Shown here one piece after another: positions 1-11,412 of a stretch of DNA of 64,000 nt. The position numbers and the translations under genes are program-made. Under the pieces are notes generated by a model, which did no database searches, had not been told where the DNA came from, and saw only the letters and a program-made list of their open reading frames with translations. Within the stretch, counting starts at the first letter, position 1; the number at the start of each line of letters is the position of its first letter. This DNA is from Ariolimax columbianus (Eukaryota > Mollusca > Gastropoda > Stylommatophora > Arionidae), in contig JAVGWX010000009.1 in NCBI GenBank assembly GCA_036924085.1, forward strand, positions 58,134,331-58,198,330, read 5' to 3'.

Positions 1-104
1 ACACTGAAGCCTCTAACACTTCATCCCCGACTGCAGATTATGTTATGCGACTTATTAAAGAAAATGGTAAATCACTATTTTTAACATCGATGTTAATATA
101 CTAA

Positions 105-374
105 TAAAGTAGAGCGACAGTGAGCTGGTTTGCTAAGACTGGAATTGCACCGCGCCAAGGTTCAAAACCATGGTTGGACAGAACAAAAACCCAGGCGTGG
201 TTCGTTCCTGGTACGACCACTCCTCCAATAGACTCAGCTGTAAATGGGTACCTGGCGTATGAGTTGGGGAAGGTAAAACAGCGAGAAAAGGAACTGGCCA
301 CGCCCATCCCACCGCTTATAGACTGCGGCTTAGTCCATGAAGAGCAACCTTCATCCCCGACGGCCGTATCAAGA
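105..374 (+). other. Unclassified dispersed-element-like segment with a short open frame
   Basis: An 86-codon frame opens at a GTG (position 120) and has no recognisable domain. The stretch holds a Pol III B-box-like sequence (aaggttcaaaacc, about 159-171) and runs straight into the SINE that starts near 375. I read it as the 5' part of a short interspersed element, not a gene. No second copy is visible in this window, so the family is not confirmed. Confidence 0.3.
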
Positions 375-682
375 CGCTGAGCAGCGCATGACCTGCAGCG
401 GTCAGCGACCCCTAGCTGACTGCTAGCACCAGGGTCAGCGAACCAGAGCTGACACGACCCTTCTAAATCATCCATGTGGTGATCGTGGATAACAGACTGC
501 AACAGAGCAGACTGGCTAAGGAGGAGGGATAGAAGAAAGAAGGCTAACCCTGTTCACAAAAATGCCTGCTGAAGTCAGATGTGTCCGACCGAAAGGCGCA
601 AATGTCGCAAAATTCTCGGGACAAACATCCTGCTAATTCCGAAGACATTTTCAGGTAGCGGGAGTTTAAGGACGAAGAAGGA
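375..682 (+). mobile_element. SINE family A copy 1
   Basis: First of about ten copies of one dispersed element in the window. Diagnostic blocks in order are gctgagcagcgcatg, a gctgactgctagc block, cacgtggtgat or its variants, gactggctaaggag, gaccgaaaggcgcaaat, and a GAA-rich end (gacgaagaag). It matches the other copies listed as family A. It is non-coding, and its 3' end is GAA-rich like that of the I-like LINE at 11.4-14.2 kb. Confidence 0.75.
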
Positions 683-1125
683 AATAATCCTCGACGGCAA
701 CAAATGTTACAATGGACCTCATCTGTACCTTTCACTTTTAAAGAAAGTAAAAGATTATCACTATAGTATGCATATTTGGTGCACATTTTAAGCCAGACAA
801 TCTTGGAAAGGGAGAAATGGCATTATGGTATATGTCGAACAGAGTGCATTGAGCAAAAATAGTTTGATGATATCTGCTCTAACATGTCTCCAAATCGTTT
901 GTTTTTTTTAAACAATAGGGCTGTGTTAGACCTTTTCATTTGTTGAAAGCGTGACAGATTAAAGTTAATTCCTTTCCTTAGCTTAGTACACAGATTATGC
1001 ATACATGTGGAGTTAATGTACAACGTATCCAACTAGTCTGTCAACATATAGGGCAAGGTTTCACTTACTGAGACACGAGCTATAGGAAAATATAGAGTGT
1101 AGTGTCCAACTTACAAAATGTGAAG
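683..1125. other. Unannotated spacer
   Basis: AT-rich sequence with short, unconvincing open frames on both strands. I see no repeat, RNA gene or coding signature. Confidence 0.5.
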
Positions 1126-1455
<330 letters not shown>

Positions 1456-1474
1456 GTCTAGCTGTCTGTCTAGC

Positions 1475-1565
<91 letters not shown>

Positions 1566-1566
1566 G
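1456..1566. repeat. (TGTC)n microsatellite, compound with TATC
   Basis: The TATC tract changes, through a few tagc/tgtc steps, into about 25 copies of TGTC. TATC to TGTC is a single A-to-G change, so the compound tract probably arose by spread of a variant unit. Confidence 0.97.
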
Positions 1567-1612
1567 AGTTTGTGTGTTTGCTCGCATGTGGACGAGTTTG
1601 TGTCTGTGTGTG

Positions 1613-1616
1613 AGAG

Positions 1617-1647
<31 letters not shown>

Positions 1648-1700
1648 AAGAAAGAGATAGACATAGAGCTTGTGTACGAGAGAGAGAAAACATACGGAGT
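1613..1700. repeat. (TA)n and (GA)n low-complexity tract
   Basis: A TA run (about 1616-1635) is followed by GA-rich and GAAA-rich sequence. Nothing codes here. Confidence 0.9.
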
Positions 1701-1849
1701 GTCTTGCAGCAACTGTCACCCGATGAACAGAAGTGGATCATCTCATATGTTGTGGCACTTCATGCTAGTTGGCACTTGGTGCTGGATAAGCTACTCTTCT
1801 ATGCCCTCGATTGTCAAATGTCATCTTGTTCTCTCTGTTCTGTCCGCTC

Positions 1850-2346
1850 ATGATTGTTCTCATCTCAGTCTTAGTCGATTGTTCTCATCTCAGTCTTAGT
1901 CGATTGTTCCCATCTCGGTCGATTGTTCTCATCTCAGTCTTAGTCGATTGTTCTCATCTCAGTCTTAGTCGATTGTTCCCATCTTGGTCGATTGTTCCCA
2001 TCTCGGTCGATTGTTCTCATCTCAGTCTTAGTCGGTTGTTCCCATCTCGGTCGATTGTTCTCATCTCAGTCTTAGTCGATTGTTCTCATCTCAGTCTTAG
2101 TCGGTTGTTCCTATCTCAGTCTTAGTCGACTGTTCCCATCTCAGTCTTAGTCGGTTGTTCCCATCTCGGTCGATTGTTCTCATCTCAGTCTAAGTCGGTT
2201 GTTCCTATCTCAGTCTTAGTCGATTGTTCCCATCTCAGTCGATTGTTCTCATATCAGTCTTAGTCGATTGTTCCCATCTCAGTCGATTGTTCTCATATCA
2301 GTCAGTCGATTGTTCTCATCTCAGTCTTAGTAGATTGTTCCCATCT
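1850..2346. repeat. 25/19-bp minisatellite
   Basis: About 20 units start with gattgttctcatctcagtc or gattgttcccatctcggtc. Two unit lengths alternate irregularly: 25 bp with a trailing cttagtc, and 19 bp without it. Mixed lengths break any reading frame across the block. No transposon source was recognised. Confidence 0.93.
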
Positions 2347-2685
2347 GAGCCTGTTATGCGCCATCTATGCTGCTCTTAACAAACCACCTAACCATGACCG
2401 GTGTTATGCCATGCCACACAGTTAGATACGTCTTACAACAGGTTCTCTGTGGTATAGTGGTGCTATTCTTGAAATTGGCATACACAACTGCCCTGGGGGA
2501 CCTCTCTGGACATTGTTATCGTATATGTGCGATATGCGTGATTGATCGGGAAAGTCTCATAACACAGACATTATTGCACATAGAAGCCCCTGTGGTCAGT
2601 TCATTTCATTGCTGAAATGAACAACAACAAAGCACGAACTCTGTAGCCACGAACGCGGCTCCGAATTGTTTTCCCTTACATCGTC
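2347..2685. other. Unannotated spacer
   Basis: Unique-looking sequence between the minisatellite and a SINE-like remnant. An 82-codon frame (2367-2615) has no recognisable motif, and I see no gene. Confidence 0.45.
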
Positions 2686-2734
2686 TGGTACAATTTACAG
2701 TTGGCCGGACTGGGAGAAGCGGTCATACTATGAA

Positions 2735-2840
2735 AAAGCCCGCGGCGTGGCCAACTGTCAAACCGAACATGACGTGATTTGAACCTGGCATGTTGAGTAT
2801 GTAATCCAACCGCACAACCCTTTGACCCCACGTCATCCCA
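2735..2840 (-). mobile_element. tRNA-derived SINE remnant
   Basis: Read on the minus strand, this holds a tRNA-like head with a good B box (ggttcaaatc, about 2776-2785) and a plausible but weak A box about 35 bases upstream. No acceptor stem or body could be confirmed, so a degenerate SINE head is likelier than a tRNA gene. Confidence 0.45.
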
Positions 2841-3500
2841 TTATTATGGTAGCACACATTTCAATCTCCGCATTTTGTTATTTACTCTTTTTTGCTGTTG
2901 CTATGTTGTGTTACGATATGTTATCTAAGAATTACAGGGCTACTGCATGTGAAGCCCTGACATAAATAGTCGGGGTAGCTCGTGCATTTAGAAAGACAAT
3001 AAATAAATATATATATATATATAATATATATACACACATCTCCACTAAAATTTGAAATGAGCTGACCTTTTCGCATCCTAGAGGATTTGGTACGCGAAGA
3101 TCAAACGTGCAAAATGGCCACTGCACGTTGCGACATTTAAATGTGCAATTGTAGTAGCCAGGCAGGCATTTATATTATCAATCATACAGACATACAGGCA
3201 GCCCGACACGCCTCCAGTCAGACATGCATACAAACAGACGGACTCTTATGCAGATATGCACGCAGATTGATACATATATTCAAATGATAGAAGCTGCAAC
3301 AGTAGTCAAGAGAAAAGTAGATAAACGATTATATAGGTAATTGCCCAGTAACCGCACCGAGACAACAACAATGTACACAAATTTGCATTATGCAAATTTG
3401 CATATACAAATACACGGACAGATGGGCAGAGTAGCATCCATAGCGATAGGCATAATGGTAACATTTCTGTGTACACCTTTTTGGACACTACTTTCATGGG
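2841..3500. other. Unannotated spacer with a small TA microsatellite
   Basis: Contains a TA run near 3006-3033 and loose CAGA/CATA-rich sequence (about 3180-3260). No convincing coding frame. Confidence 0.5.
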
Positions 3501-3504
3501 TGTG

Positions 3505-3935
3505 CGTGTTTGATTGTGTGTGCGTGAGTGTGTGTGTGTGTGTTTGTGTATGCGTGTTTGTGTGTTTTGTTTGTGTATGCGTCTTTGTGTGTGTGTGTGC
3601 GTGCGTGTATGTGTGTATGTGCTTGTTTGTATGTGTGTGTGTGTTTGTGTGTGTGCGTGTTTGTATGTGTGTGTTTGTTTGTGTGTGCGTACGTGTTTGT
3701 GTGTGTGCGTACGTGTTTGTGTGTGTGTGCGTTTTTGTGCTTGTTAGTATTTGTGTGCGTGTTTGGGTGTGTGTGTGTATGTGTGTGTTCGTATTTGTGT
3801 GTGTATGTGTGTGCAGGCGTGCATGAATGAATGTGTGTATATGTATGTATGTATGTATCCATGTGTGTGTGTATATGCGTGTGTGTGTGTGTATGTATGT
3901 ATTTATGTATGTATATATATATACAAATATAATTC
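3505..3935. repeat. TG-rich microsatellite block
   Basis: About 430 bp of imperfect (TG)n mixed with TGTATG and TGTTTG units, ending in TATG and TA steps. It produces long overlapping open frames on both strands (V-C-V-C on plus, T-H-T-H on minus) that are artefacts of composition. Confidence 0.95.
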
Positions 3936-3949
3936 TTTGCGGCCGTATA

Positions 3950-4228
3950 TACAGCACAGTGAATGAACTGCCATCGGCCAGTAACTCATAGCTGGTTGCT
4001 TGAATCAGGGTCGGTAAACCAGATCTGACCAATACCCTATTCCACATCCAAGCGACGGCCCCAGAAACAGGCTGCACTAGTGTGGTCTGGATAAGAGAAT
4101 AGGGGTCGCAGTGGGAATGCATACTCGGTGCGCCCCCCCCCCCAAAAAAAAAAAAAAACGTCAGCTGAAATCGGATGTATCGGGCCGAAAGACGTAGATA
4201 TCGAAGCCTAGCTGTAAACTACAACACA
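3950..4228 (+). mobile_element. SINE family A copy 2, diverged
   Basis: Carries the family A order: a ctcatagctgg block, gggtcggtaaaccag, a variant middle block (aacaggctgcactagtgtgg, also in the copy at 39.5 kb), then gggccgaaagacg and agctgtaaactacaac. A homopolymer pair (11 C then about 15 A, 4132-4158) sits inside. The copy at 39.5 kb shares the variant middle, so these two form a subfamily. Confidence 0.7.
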
Positions 4229-4650
4229 TCACCACTACGTCCGTATCAGAACGTTCAGCGAATAAGAAGATATCAGTCTTGTTAAATCGAAACTTTACAA
4301 ACTACCGCAAGCCACATGAGCTGCAAGCATATTTCTGAAGGTGAACCTGTAAAGACATGCATGTGCACTCACTCGCACATGCGCATCGGCATCTCTGACA
4401 CGTCCTGAATGAGTTGCATATGGCAAAAACAAGCGCTGTCCCAGGTAGACCTGGCATTAGAGGCATTTGCCAAGTTTTCGTGGAAACGACACGGAAACCA
4501 CATGGCACGCCTGTGAGACCTTATAACGAGCGTGGGCCATCAATTCTCAAAACATCCGCGGAAATCAGTTGTCAGGTCTCATCCGTGGTCCTCATAATTA
4601 GGGGCAGCTGGTTCCTTCCGCGCGCCTATGTGTGTATGTGTGCCTGTGTT
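4229..4650. other. Unannotated spacer
   Basis: No repeat family or coding signature recognised before the start of the 22-bp array. A 110-codon frame (4414-4746) runs partly into the array and has no motif. Confidence 0.45.
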
Positions 4651-7600
4651 TTGGTGTTCTACATTGCCAGTGCACATGATGTAGGTTGCCAGTGTGCTTG
4701 GTATAGGTTTGTCAGTGTGCGGGCTGTAGGTTGTCAGTGTGTATGATGTAGGTTGTCAATGTGTGTGATGGAGTTTGTCAGTGTGCGTGATGTAGGTTCC
4801 AGTGTGTGTGATGTAGGTCGCCAGTGTATGTGATGTAGGTCGCCAGTGTGTGTAATGTAGGTCGGCAGCATGTGTGATGTAGGTCGCCAGTGTGTGTGAT
4901 GTAGGTCGCCAGTGTGCGTGCTCTATGTTATCAGTGTGCATAATGAAGGTTGCAATGGTGCATGTTGTAGGTTGCCATGTTGTAGGTTGCCATGTTGTAG
5001 GTTGTCAGTGTGCGGGATGTAGGTTGTCAGTGTGCGTGATGTATGTTGTCAGTGTGCGTGATGTTAGTTGCCATTTTGCGTGCTGAAAGTTGTCAAATTG
5101 CATTCTGTAGGTTGCCATTGTGCGTGCTGTAGTTTGCCATTGTGCATTTTGTAGGTTGCCATTGTGTGTGCTGTAGGTTGCCAGTGTGCGTGCTCTATGT
5201 TGTCAGTGTGCGTGCTGTAGGTTGCCAGTGTGAGTGTTGTAGGTTGTCAGTGTGCATGATGAAGGTTGCCAGTGTGCGTGCTCTATGTTGTCAGCGTGCG
5301 TGCTGTAGCTTGCCAGTGTGAGTGTTGTAGGTTGTTAGTGTGCATGATATAGGTTTGACATGGTGCATGTTATAGGTTGTCAGTGTGCGTGATGTATTTT
5401 GTCAGTGTGCCTGTTGTAGGTTGTCAGTGTGTGTGATGCAGGTCTCCAGTGTGTTTGTGTGTGTTGTATGTTGCCAGTTTGCGTGATGTAGGTCGCCAGT
5501 GTGCGTGATGTAGGTCACCAGTGTGCGTGATGTAGGTCGTGATTGTGCGTGCTCTATATTATCAGTGTGCGTGATGTAGGTTGCCATGGTGCATTCTGTA
5601 GGTTGCCATTGTGCGTGCTGTAGGTTGCCATTGTGCATTTTGTAGGTTGCCATTGTGCGTGATGTAGGTTGCCATTGTGCATTTTGTAGGTTGCCATTGT
5701 GCGTGATGTGGGTTGGCAGTGTGCGTGCTCTCTGTTATTAATATGCGTACTGTTGGTTGCCAGTGTGCGTGCTGTAGGTTGCCAGTGTGAGTGCTGTAGT
5801 TTGCCAGTGTGAGTGCTGTAGGTTGCCAGTGTCCGTGCTGTAGGTTGTCAGTGTGATGGATGAAGGTTGCCAGTTTGCGTGCTCTATGTTGTCAGTGTGC
5901 CTGCTGTAGGTTGCCAGTGTGCGTGCTGCAGGTTGCCAGTGTGCGTGCTGTAGGTTGCCAGTGTGCGTACTGTAGGTTGCCAGTGTGCGTGCTGTAGGTT
6001 CCCAGTGTGCGTGCTGTATGTTGCCAGTGTGCGTGCTGTAGGTTGCCAGTGTGCGCGCTGTAGGTTGTCAGTGTGCTCTACGAAGGTTGCCAGTGTGCGT
6101 ACTCTATGTTGTCCGTGTACGTGCTGTAGGTTGCCGGTGTGAGTGTTGTAGGTTGTCAGTGTGCATGATATAGGTTGCCATTGTGCATGTTGTAGGTTGT
6201 CAGTGTACGTGATGTAGGACGCTGGTGTGTGTGCGTGATGTAGGACGCCAGTGTGCGTGCGTGTGTGTGTGTGTGTGTGTGTGTGATATAGGTCGCCAGT
6301 GTGCGTGCTCTATGTTGTCAGTGTGCATAATGAAGGTTGCAATGGTGCATGTTGTAGGTTGTCAGTGTGCGTGATGTAGGTTGTCAGTGTTCGTGATGTA
6401 TGTTGCCATTTTGCGTGCTGTAAGTTGTCATGGTGCATTCCGTAGGTTGCCATTGTGCGTGCTGTAGTTTTCCATTGTGCATTTTGTAGGTTGCCAGTGT
6501 GCGTGCTTTATGGTGTAAGTGTGCGTGCTGTAGGTTGCCAGTGTGCGTGCTTTATGTTGTCAGTGTGCGTGCTGTAGGTTGCCAGTGTGAGTGTTGTAGA
6601 TTGTCAGTGTGCATGATGAAGGTTGCCAGTGTGCGTGCTCTATGTTGTCAGTGTGCGTGCTGTAGGTTGCCAGTGTGCGTGATGTAGGTTGCCAGTGTGT
6701 GTGTGATGTACGTCGCCAGTGTGCATGATGGAGGTTGTCATGGTGCATGTTGTAGGTATTCAGTTTTCGCGTTGCAGATCGTTAGTGTGTGTGATGTAGG
6801 TTGCCAGTGTATGTGTGTGTTGTATGTTGCCAGTGTGTATGCTGTAGGTCACCAGTGTGTGTGTGATGTAGGTCGACAGTGTGCATGATGTAGGTTGCCA
6901 TGGTGCGTGTTGTAGGTTTTCAGTGTGCGTGATATATGTTGTCAGTGTGTGTGTGATGCAGGTCGCCAGTGTGTGTGAGTGTGTGTTGTATGTTGCCAGT
7001 TTGCGTGTTGTAGGTCGCCAGTGTACGTGATGAAGGTCGCCAGTTTGCGTTATGTAGGTCGCCAGTGTGCATTATGTAGGTCGCCATTGTGCGTGTTATA
7101 GGTTGTCATGGTCCATTCAGTAGATTTCCAGTGTGAGTGTTGTAGGTTGTCAGTGTGCATTTTGTGGGTTGCCATGGTGCGTGCTGTGGGTTGGCAGTGT
7201 GCGTGCTCTATGTTGTTAATGTGCGTACTGTAGGTTCCCAGTGTGAGTGTTGAAGGTTGTCAGTGTGCTTGACGAAGGTTGCCAGTTTGCGTGCTCTATG
7301 TTGTCAGTGTGCGTGCTGTAGGTTGCCAGTGTGCGTGCTGTAGGTTGCCAGTGTGAGTGTTGTAGGATGCCACTGTGTCCGCGATGTAGGTTGCCATTGT
7401 GCGTGCTGTAGTTTGCCATTGTGCATTTTGTAGGTTGCCTTTGAGTGTGCTGTAGGTTGCCAGTGTACGTGCTCTATATTGTAAGTGTGCGTGTTGTAGG
7501 TTGCCAGTGTGAGTATTGTAGGTTGTCAGTGTGCATGATGAAGGTTGCCAGTTTGCGTGCTCTATGTTGTCAGTGTGTCTGCTGTAGGTTGTCAGTGTGT

Positions 7601-8795
7601 CTGCTGTAGGTTGCCAGTGTGCGTGATGTAGGTTGCCAGTGTGCGTGATGTAGGTTGCCAGTGTGTGTGCTGTAGGTTGCCAGTGTGCGTGATGTAGGTT
7701 GCCAGTGTGCGTGCTGTAGGTTTCCAGTGTGCGTGCTGTAGGTTGCCAGTGTGCGCGCTGTAGGTTGCCAGTGTGCGTGATGTAGGTTGCCAGTGTGCGT
7801 GATGTAGGTTGCCAGTGTGTGTGCTGTAGGTTGCCAGTGTGCGTGATGTAGGTTGCCAGTGTGCGTGCTGTAGGTTTCCAGTGTGCGTGCTGTAGGTTGC
7901 CAGTGTGCGTGCTGTAGGTTGCCAGTGTGCATGCTGTATGTTGCCAGTGTGAGTGTTGTAGGTTGCCAGTGTGCGCGCTGTAGGTTGTCAGTGAGCTCTA
8001 TGAAGGTTACCAGTGTGTGTGTTTGTGTGTCTGTGTTATTGTATGTTGCTTTTTATGCGTGCTGTAGGTCGCCATTGTGCGTGTTATAGGTTGCCATGGT
8101 GGATTCAGTAGGTTTCCAGTGTGAGTGTTGCAGGTTGTCAGTGTGCATGATATAGGTTACCATGGTGCATGTTGTAGGTTGCCAGTGTGCGTGATTTATG
8201 TTGTCCGTGTGCGTGTTGTAGGGTGTGAGTGTGCATGATGTTGGTCGCCAGTTTGTGTGCGTGATGTAGGTCGTCAGTGTACATGATGAAGGTCGCCAGT
8301 GTACATGATGAAGGTCACCAGTGTGGGTGATGTAGGTCCCCAGCGAATGTGATGCAAGTCGCATGTGTGTGCGATGTAGGTCGCCAGCGTACGTGATGAA
8401 GATCGCTAGTGTGTGTGATGTAGGTCGCTAGTGCGTGTGATGTAGGTCGCCAGTGTGTGTGATGTAGGTCGCCAGTGTGTGTGATATAGGTCGCCAGTGT
8501 GTGTGATGTAGGTCGCCAGCGTACGTGATGAAGGTCGCCAGTGTGTGTGATGTAGGTCGCCAGTGTGTGTGATGTAGGTCGCCAGTGTGTGCGATGAAGG
8601 TCGCCAGTGTGTGATGTAGGTTGCCAGCGTGTGCGATGAAGATCGCCAGTGTGTGTGATGTAGGTTGCCAGCGTACATGATGAAGATCGCCCATGTGTGT
8701 GCTGTAGGTCGCCAGCGTACGTGATGTAGGTCGCCAGTGTGTGATGTAGGTCGCCAGTGTACGTGATGAAGGTCGCCAGTGTGTGTGATGAATTT
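4651..8795. repeat. Large 22-bp minisatellite
   Basis: About 4.1 kb of a 22-bp unit with the core ggttgccagtgtgcgtgctg, roughly 185 copies. Most differences are single bases (ccagt/tcagt/ccatt, cgtgctg/cgtgatg, ctctatg variants). The right end (about 8250-8790) uses a ggtcgccagtgtgtgtgatg-type unit, so the array has at least two domains. Because 22 is not a multiple of 3, frames repeat every 66 bp and give H-W-Q-P-T-x-R-T-L-A-T-Y frames on the minus strand that are not genes. Confidence 0.97.
7613..7920. repeat. Higher-order duplication of seven 22-bp units
   Basis: Seven consecutive units (154 bp, from 7613) are repeated at 7767 with the same order of variants (gatg, gatg, gtgtgctg, gatg, ctg with gtttcc, ctg, ctg). 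By eye the only difference is gcgcgctg versus gcgtgctg in the last unit. Confidence 0.88.
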
Positions 8796-9110
8796 CAAAG
8801 GCAATTGCTGTACATGTTGTGTTTGCTAGCCCTATTCACCGCCTTCTGTAGTCAGCTTCTACATCATTCTTTGAATTGTATAGCTGTTTTATTCATTAAA
8901 CCCTTGTAAAACGCGAATGACTTACAATTGTTGATGTTAAACAAAATAACAAATTTAAGAACACAGCACGATGAGATTGTTAACACAAGGGTAGACATAA
9001 TTAATATTTTGATTTCACTGGAGTGTGGCATATTTGGAATATGGTTTTCGGACATAACTTGTTCTTGACCAAATCTACACTACGGGTGATATGGTCAACA
9101 TCACGCCGGC
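8796..9110. other. Unannotated spacer
   Basis: AT-rich DNA without a recognised repeat or coding frame. Confidence 0.45.
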
Positions 9111-9111
9111 C

Positions 9112-9282
9112 GCCTTTGCCTTCTCAGATTATTCTGGTACTCACTTATTGACTCTGGGTCTTCCCCTGAAACCGTTCTGCATCCGGGATAAATGTCGTGC
9201 CAGCTGGGGATTTAACCCCGATCGCTACAATCACTCAGCTAGGAATCCAGTGCACTAACTACTGCGTCACTTCCGCTCCCTC
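9112..9282 (-). mobile_element. tRNA-derived SINE
   Basis: On the minus strand the element opens near 9282 with a tRNA-like head: an A-box-like gacgcagtagttagtgcac and, about 45 bases on, a B-box-like ggggttaaatcccc. An unrelated body follows (ggcacgacatttatcccgg and onward). The paired gggg/cccc arms around the B box resemble a T stem. It is SINE-like because a non-tRNA body continues without a break. Confidence 0.7.
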
Positions 9283-9660
9283 GGGCATAATTGGACGAAA
9301 ACAAAGAACCTAATCAGACCTTAGGAAGGGCTCCACTGGATTGGTCGAATAGATATAACCCAAGCAGACATGTCTAACAGGACATTGCCACAGCGGACAA
9401 TCTGGTTAAAGTTCTTTATCGCATACTTCTACCACTCGACAAAGGAACCCAATTAACTGACTGTCTGGCTGGCAAAGGTCGTAACTGGTTTTATATTTGT
9501 TTCGTAAAACGCTGCACCTTATATTGATTGGGGTATAGTCCACGGAGAAGACCAATAAAAGACATAGTTTGGGTGCAATTTTGTTTGTGACTTTTTAATA
9601 TGAGAGGTAGAATGGGCAGAATATGCGTCTGAAAACAGCATGCAATTGGGAATGGTTGAA
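9283..9660. other. Unannotated spacer
   Basis: No recognised element. The short minus-strand frames (9491-9770) run partly into the following array. Confidence 0.45.
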
Positions 9661-9679
9661 ACAATGGTGACGAATGACA

Positions 9680-11010
9680 CATCTAGACAGACTAATAGAT
9701 CGAGACAGTGCGGACGAATGAAACATCTAGACAAACTAAGAGATCGAGACAGTGCGGACGAATGAAACATCTAGACAAACTAAGAGATCGAGACAGTGCG
9801 GACGAATGAAACATCTAGACAAACTAAGAGATCGAGACAGTGCGGACGAATGAAACATCTAGACAAAGAGATTGAGACAATGGAGTCTAACGAAACATCT
9901 AGACAGACTAAGATTGAGACAGTGCGGACGAATGAAACATCTAGACAAACTAAGAGATCGAGACAGTGCGGACGAATGAAACATCTAGACAAACTAAGAG
10001 ATCGAGACAGTGCGGACGAATGAAACATCTAGACAAAGAGATTGAGACAATGGAGTCTAACGAAACATCTAGACAGACTAAGATTGAGACAGTGCGGACG
10101 AATGACACATCTAGACAAACTAATAGATCGAGACAGTGCGGACGAATGAAACATCTAGACAAATAGATTGAGACAATGGAGTCTAACGAAACATCTAGAC
10201 AGACTAAGATTGAGACAGTGCGGACGAATGACACATCTAGGCACTAAGAGTTTATAACAATGGAGACGAAAGACACATCTAGACAGACTAAGAGTTGACG
10301 ATTATGGAGACGAATGACACATCTAGGCAGACTAAGAGATGACGACAATGGAGACGAATGACACATCTAGACCTAGGAATTGAGACAGTGGAGACGAATG
10401 ACACATCTAGACAGACTAAGAGATGACGACAATGGAGACGAATGACACATCTAGACAAAGGAATTGAGACAGTGGAGACGAATGACACATCTAGACAGAC
10501 TAAGAGATGACGACAATGGAGACGAATGACACATCTAGACAAAGGAATTGAGACAGTGGAGACGAATGACACATCTAGACAGACTAAGAGATGACGACAA
10601 TGGAGACGAATGACACATCTAGACAGACTAAGATTGAGACAGTGGGGACGAATGATTCATATAGACAGATTAGGAGATTGAGACCATATACACGAATTAC
10701 ACATCTAGACAGACTAAGAGATTGAAACAATAGCCACGTGTAACACATCTAGACACTACAAGATCGAGACAAGGGAGACGAATAACACATATAGACACTA
10801 AGAGATTATGAAAATGGAGACGAATGATACATCTAGACAGACTAAGAGATGACGACAAGCGAGACGAATGACGCATCTAGACAGACTAAGAGATGACGAC
10901 AAGGGAGACGAATGACGCATCTAGACAGACTAACAGATGACGACAAGGGAGACGAATGACGCATCTAGACAGACTAAGAGATGACGACAATCGAGACGAA
11001 TGACACGTAT
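9680..11010. repeat. 44-bp minisatellite
   Basis: About 31 units of roughly 44 bp with the invariant core catctagacaaactaagaga or catctagacagactaagaga. The left half carries cagtgcggacgaatgaaac, and the right half carries acaatggagacgaatgacac or acaagggagacgaatgacgc, so there are left and right domains. Shorter units lacking the actaag step occur near 9866, 10035 and 10160. Confidence 0.94.
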
Positions 11011-11401
11011 TGCTCACCAAGATCATATTTACGCCTCTAAGTGGCGGAGGCTGCATATTTGTGTATTCTGTCCCCGAGAATAGAGATCGAGAAGCGAAGG
11101 CTAACTAACATCCACACATATCGTGTTAAAATTGGAGGTGCCAGTTGGTTGAGCGTAAATATAACGAAACCAACCGAGCCGTAAACTACATCACATTATT
11201 TTTAGGAAAGACCGAAATAAAGAAGATCCTTTTATTTTAATTTTTTTAAATATATAAAGATGGTTACAATTGGAGAAATAGGTCCACGCAAACGAACAAC
11301 GGAAATGTCAAGTTAATGACATCAGTGTAAGTAATCATTCGTTGAAAGTGTAAGTGTGGCTAAATATGGGAAAGTGTTCAGCTATTTTCCTTGTAAATCG
11401 A
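11011..11401. other. Pre-insertion spacer left of the LINE
   Basis: AT-rich, non-repetitive by eye. The apparent start codon at 11356 and the first 15 codons or so of the frame there lie in this flank, outside the LINE, so that start is not real. Confidence 0.6.
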
Positions 11402-11412
11402 ACCTGCCTGTT
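11402..11412. repeat. Target-site duplication, left copy
   Basis: The 11 bases acctgcctgtt recur exactly at 14230-14240, immediately after the GAA tail of the LINE. This is the footprint of target-primed reverse transcription. Confidence 0.85.

Noticed and set aside
3341..4122. Long frames of V-C-V-C (+) and T-H-T-H (-)
   Set aside because: Direct translation of a TG-rich microsatellite on both strands.
4651..8795. 22-bp repeats as a CRISPR array
   Set aside because: Units follow each other directly with no unique spacers, and the surrounding DNA is eukaryotic and transposon-rich with no cas genes.
11356..11412. ATG at 11356 as the start of a LINE-encoded protein
   Set aside because: It lies before the left target-site duplication, in host flank. 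The frame match is accidental.
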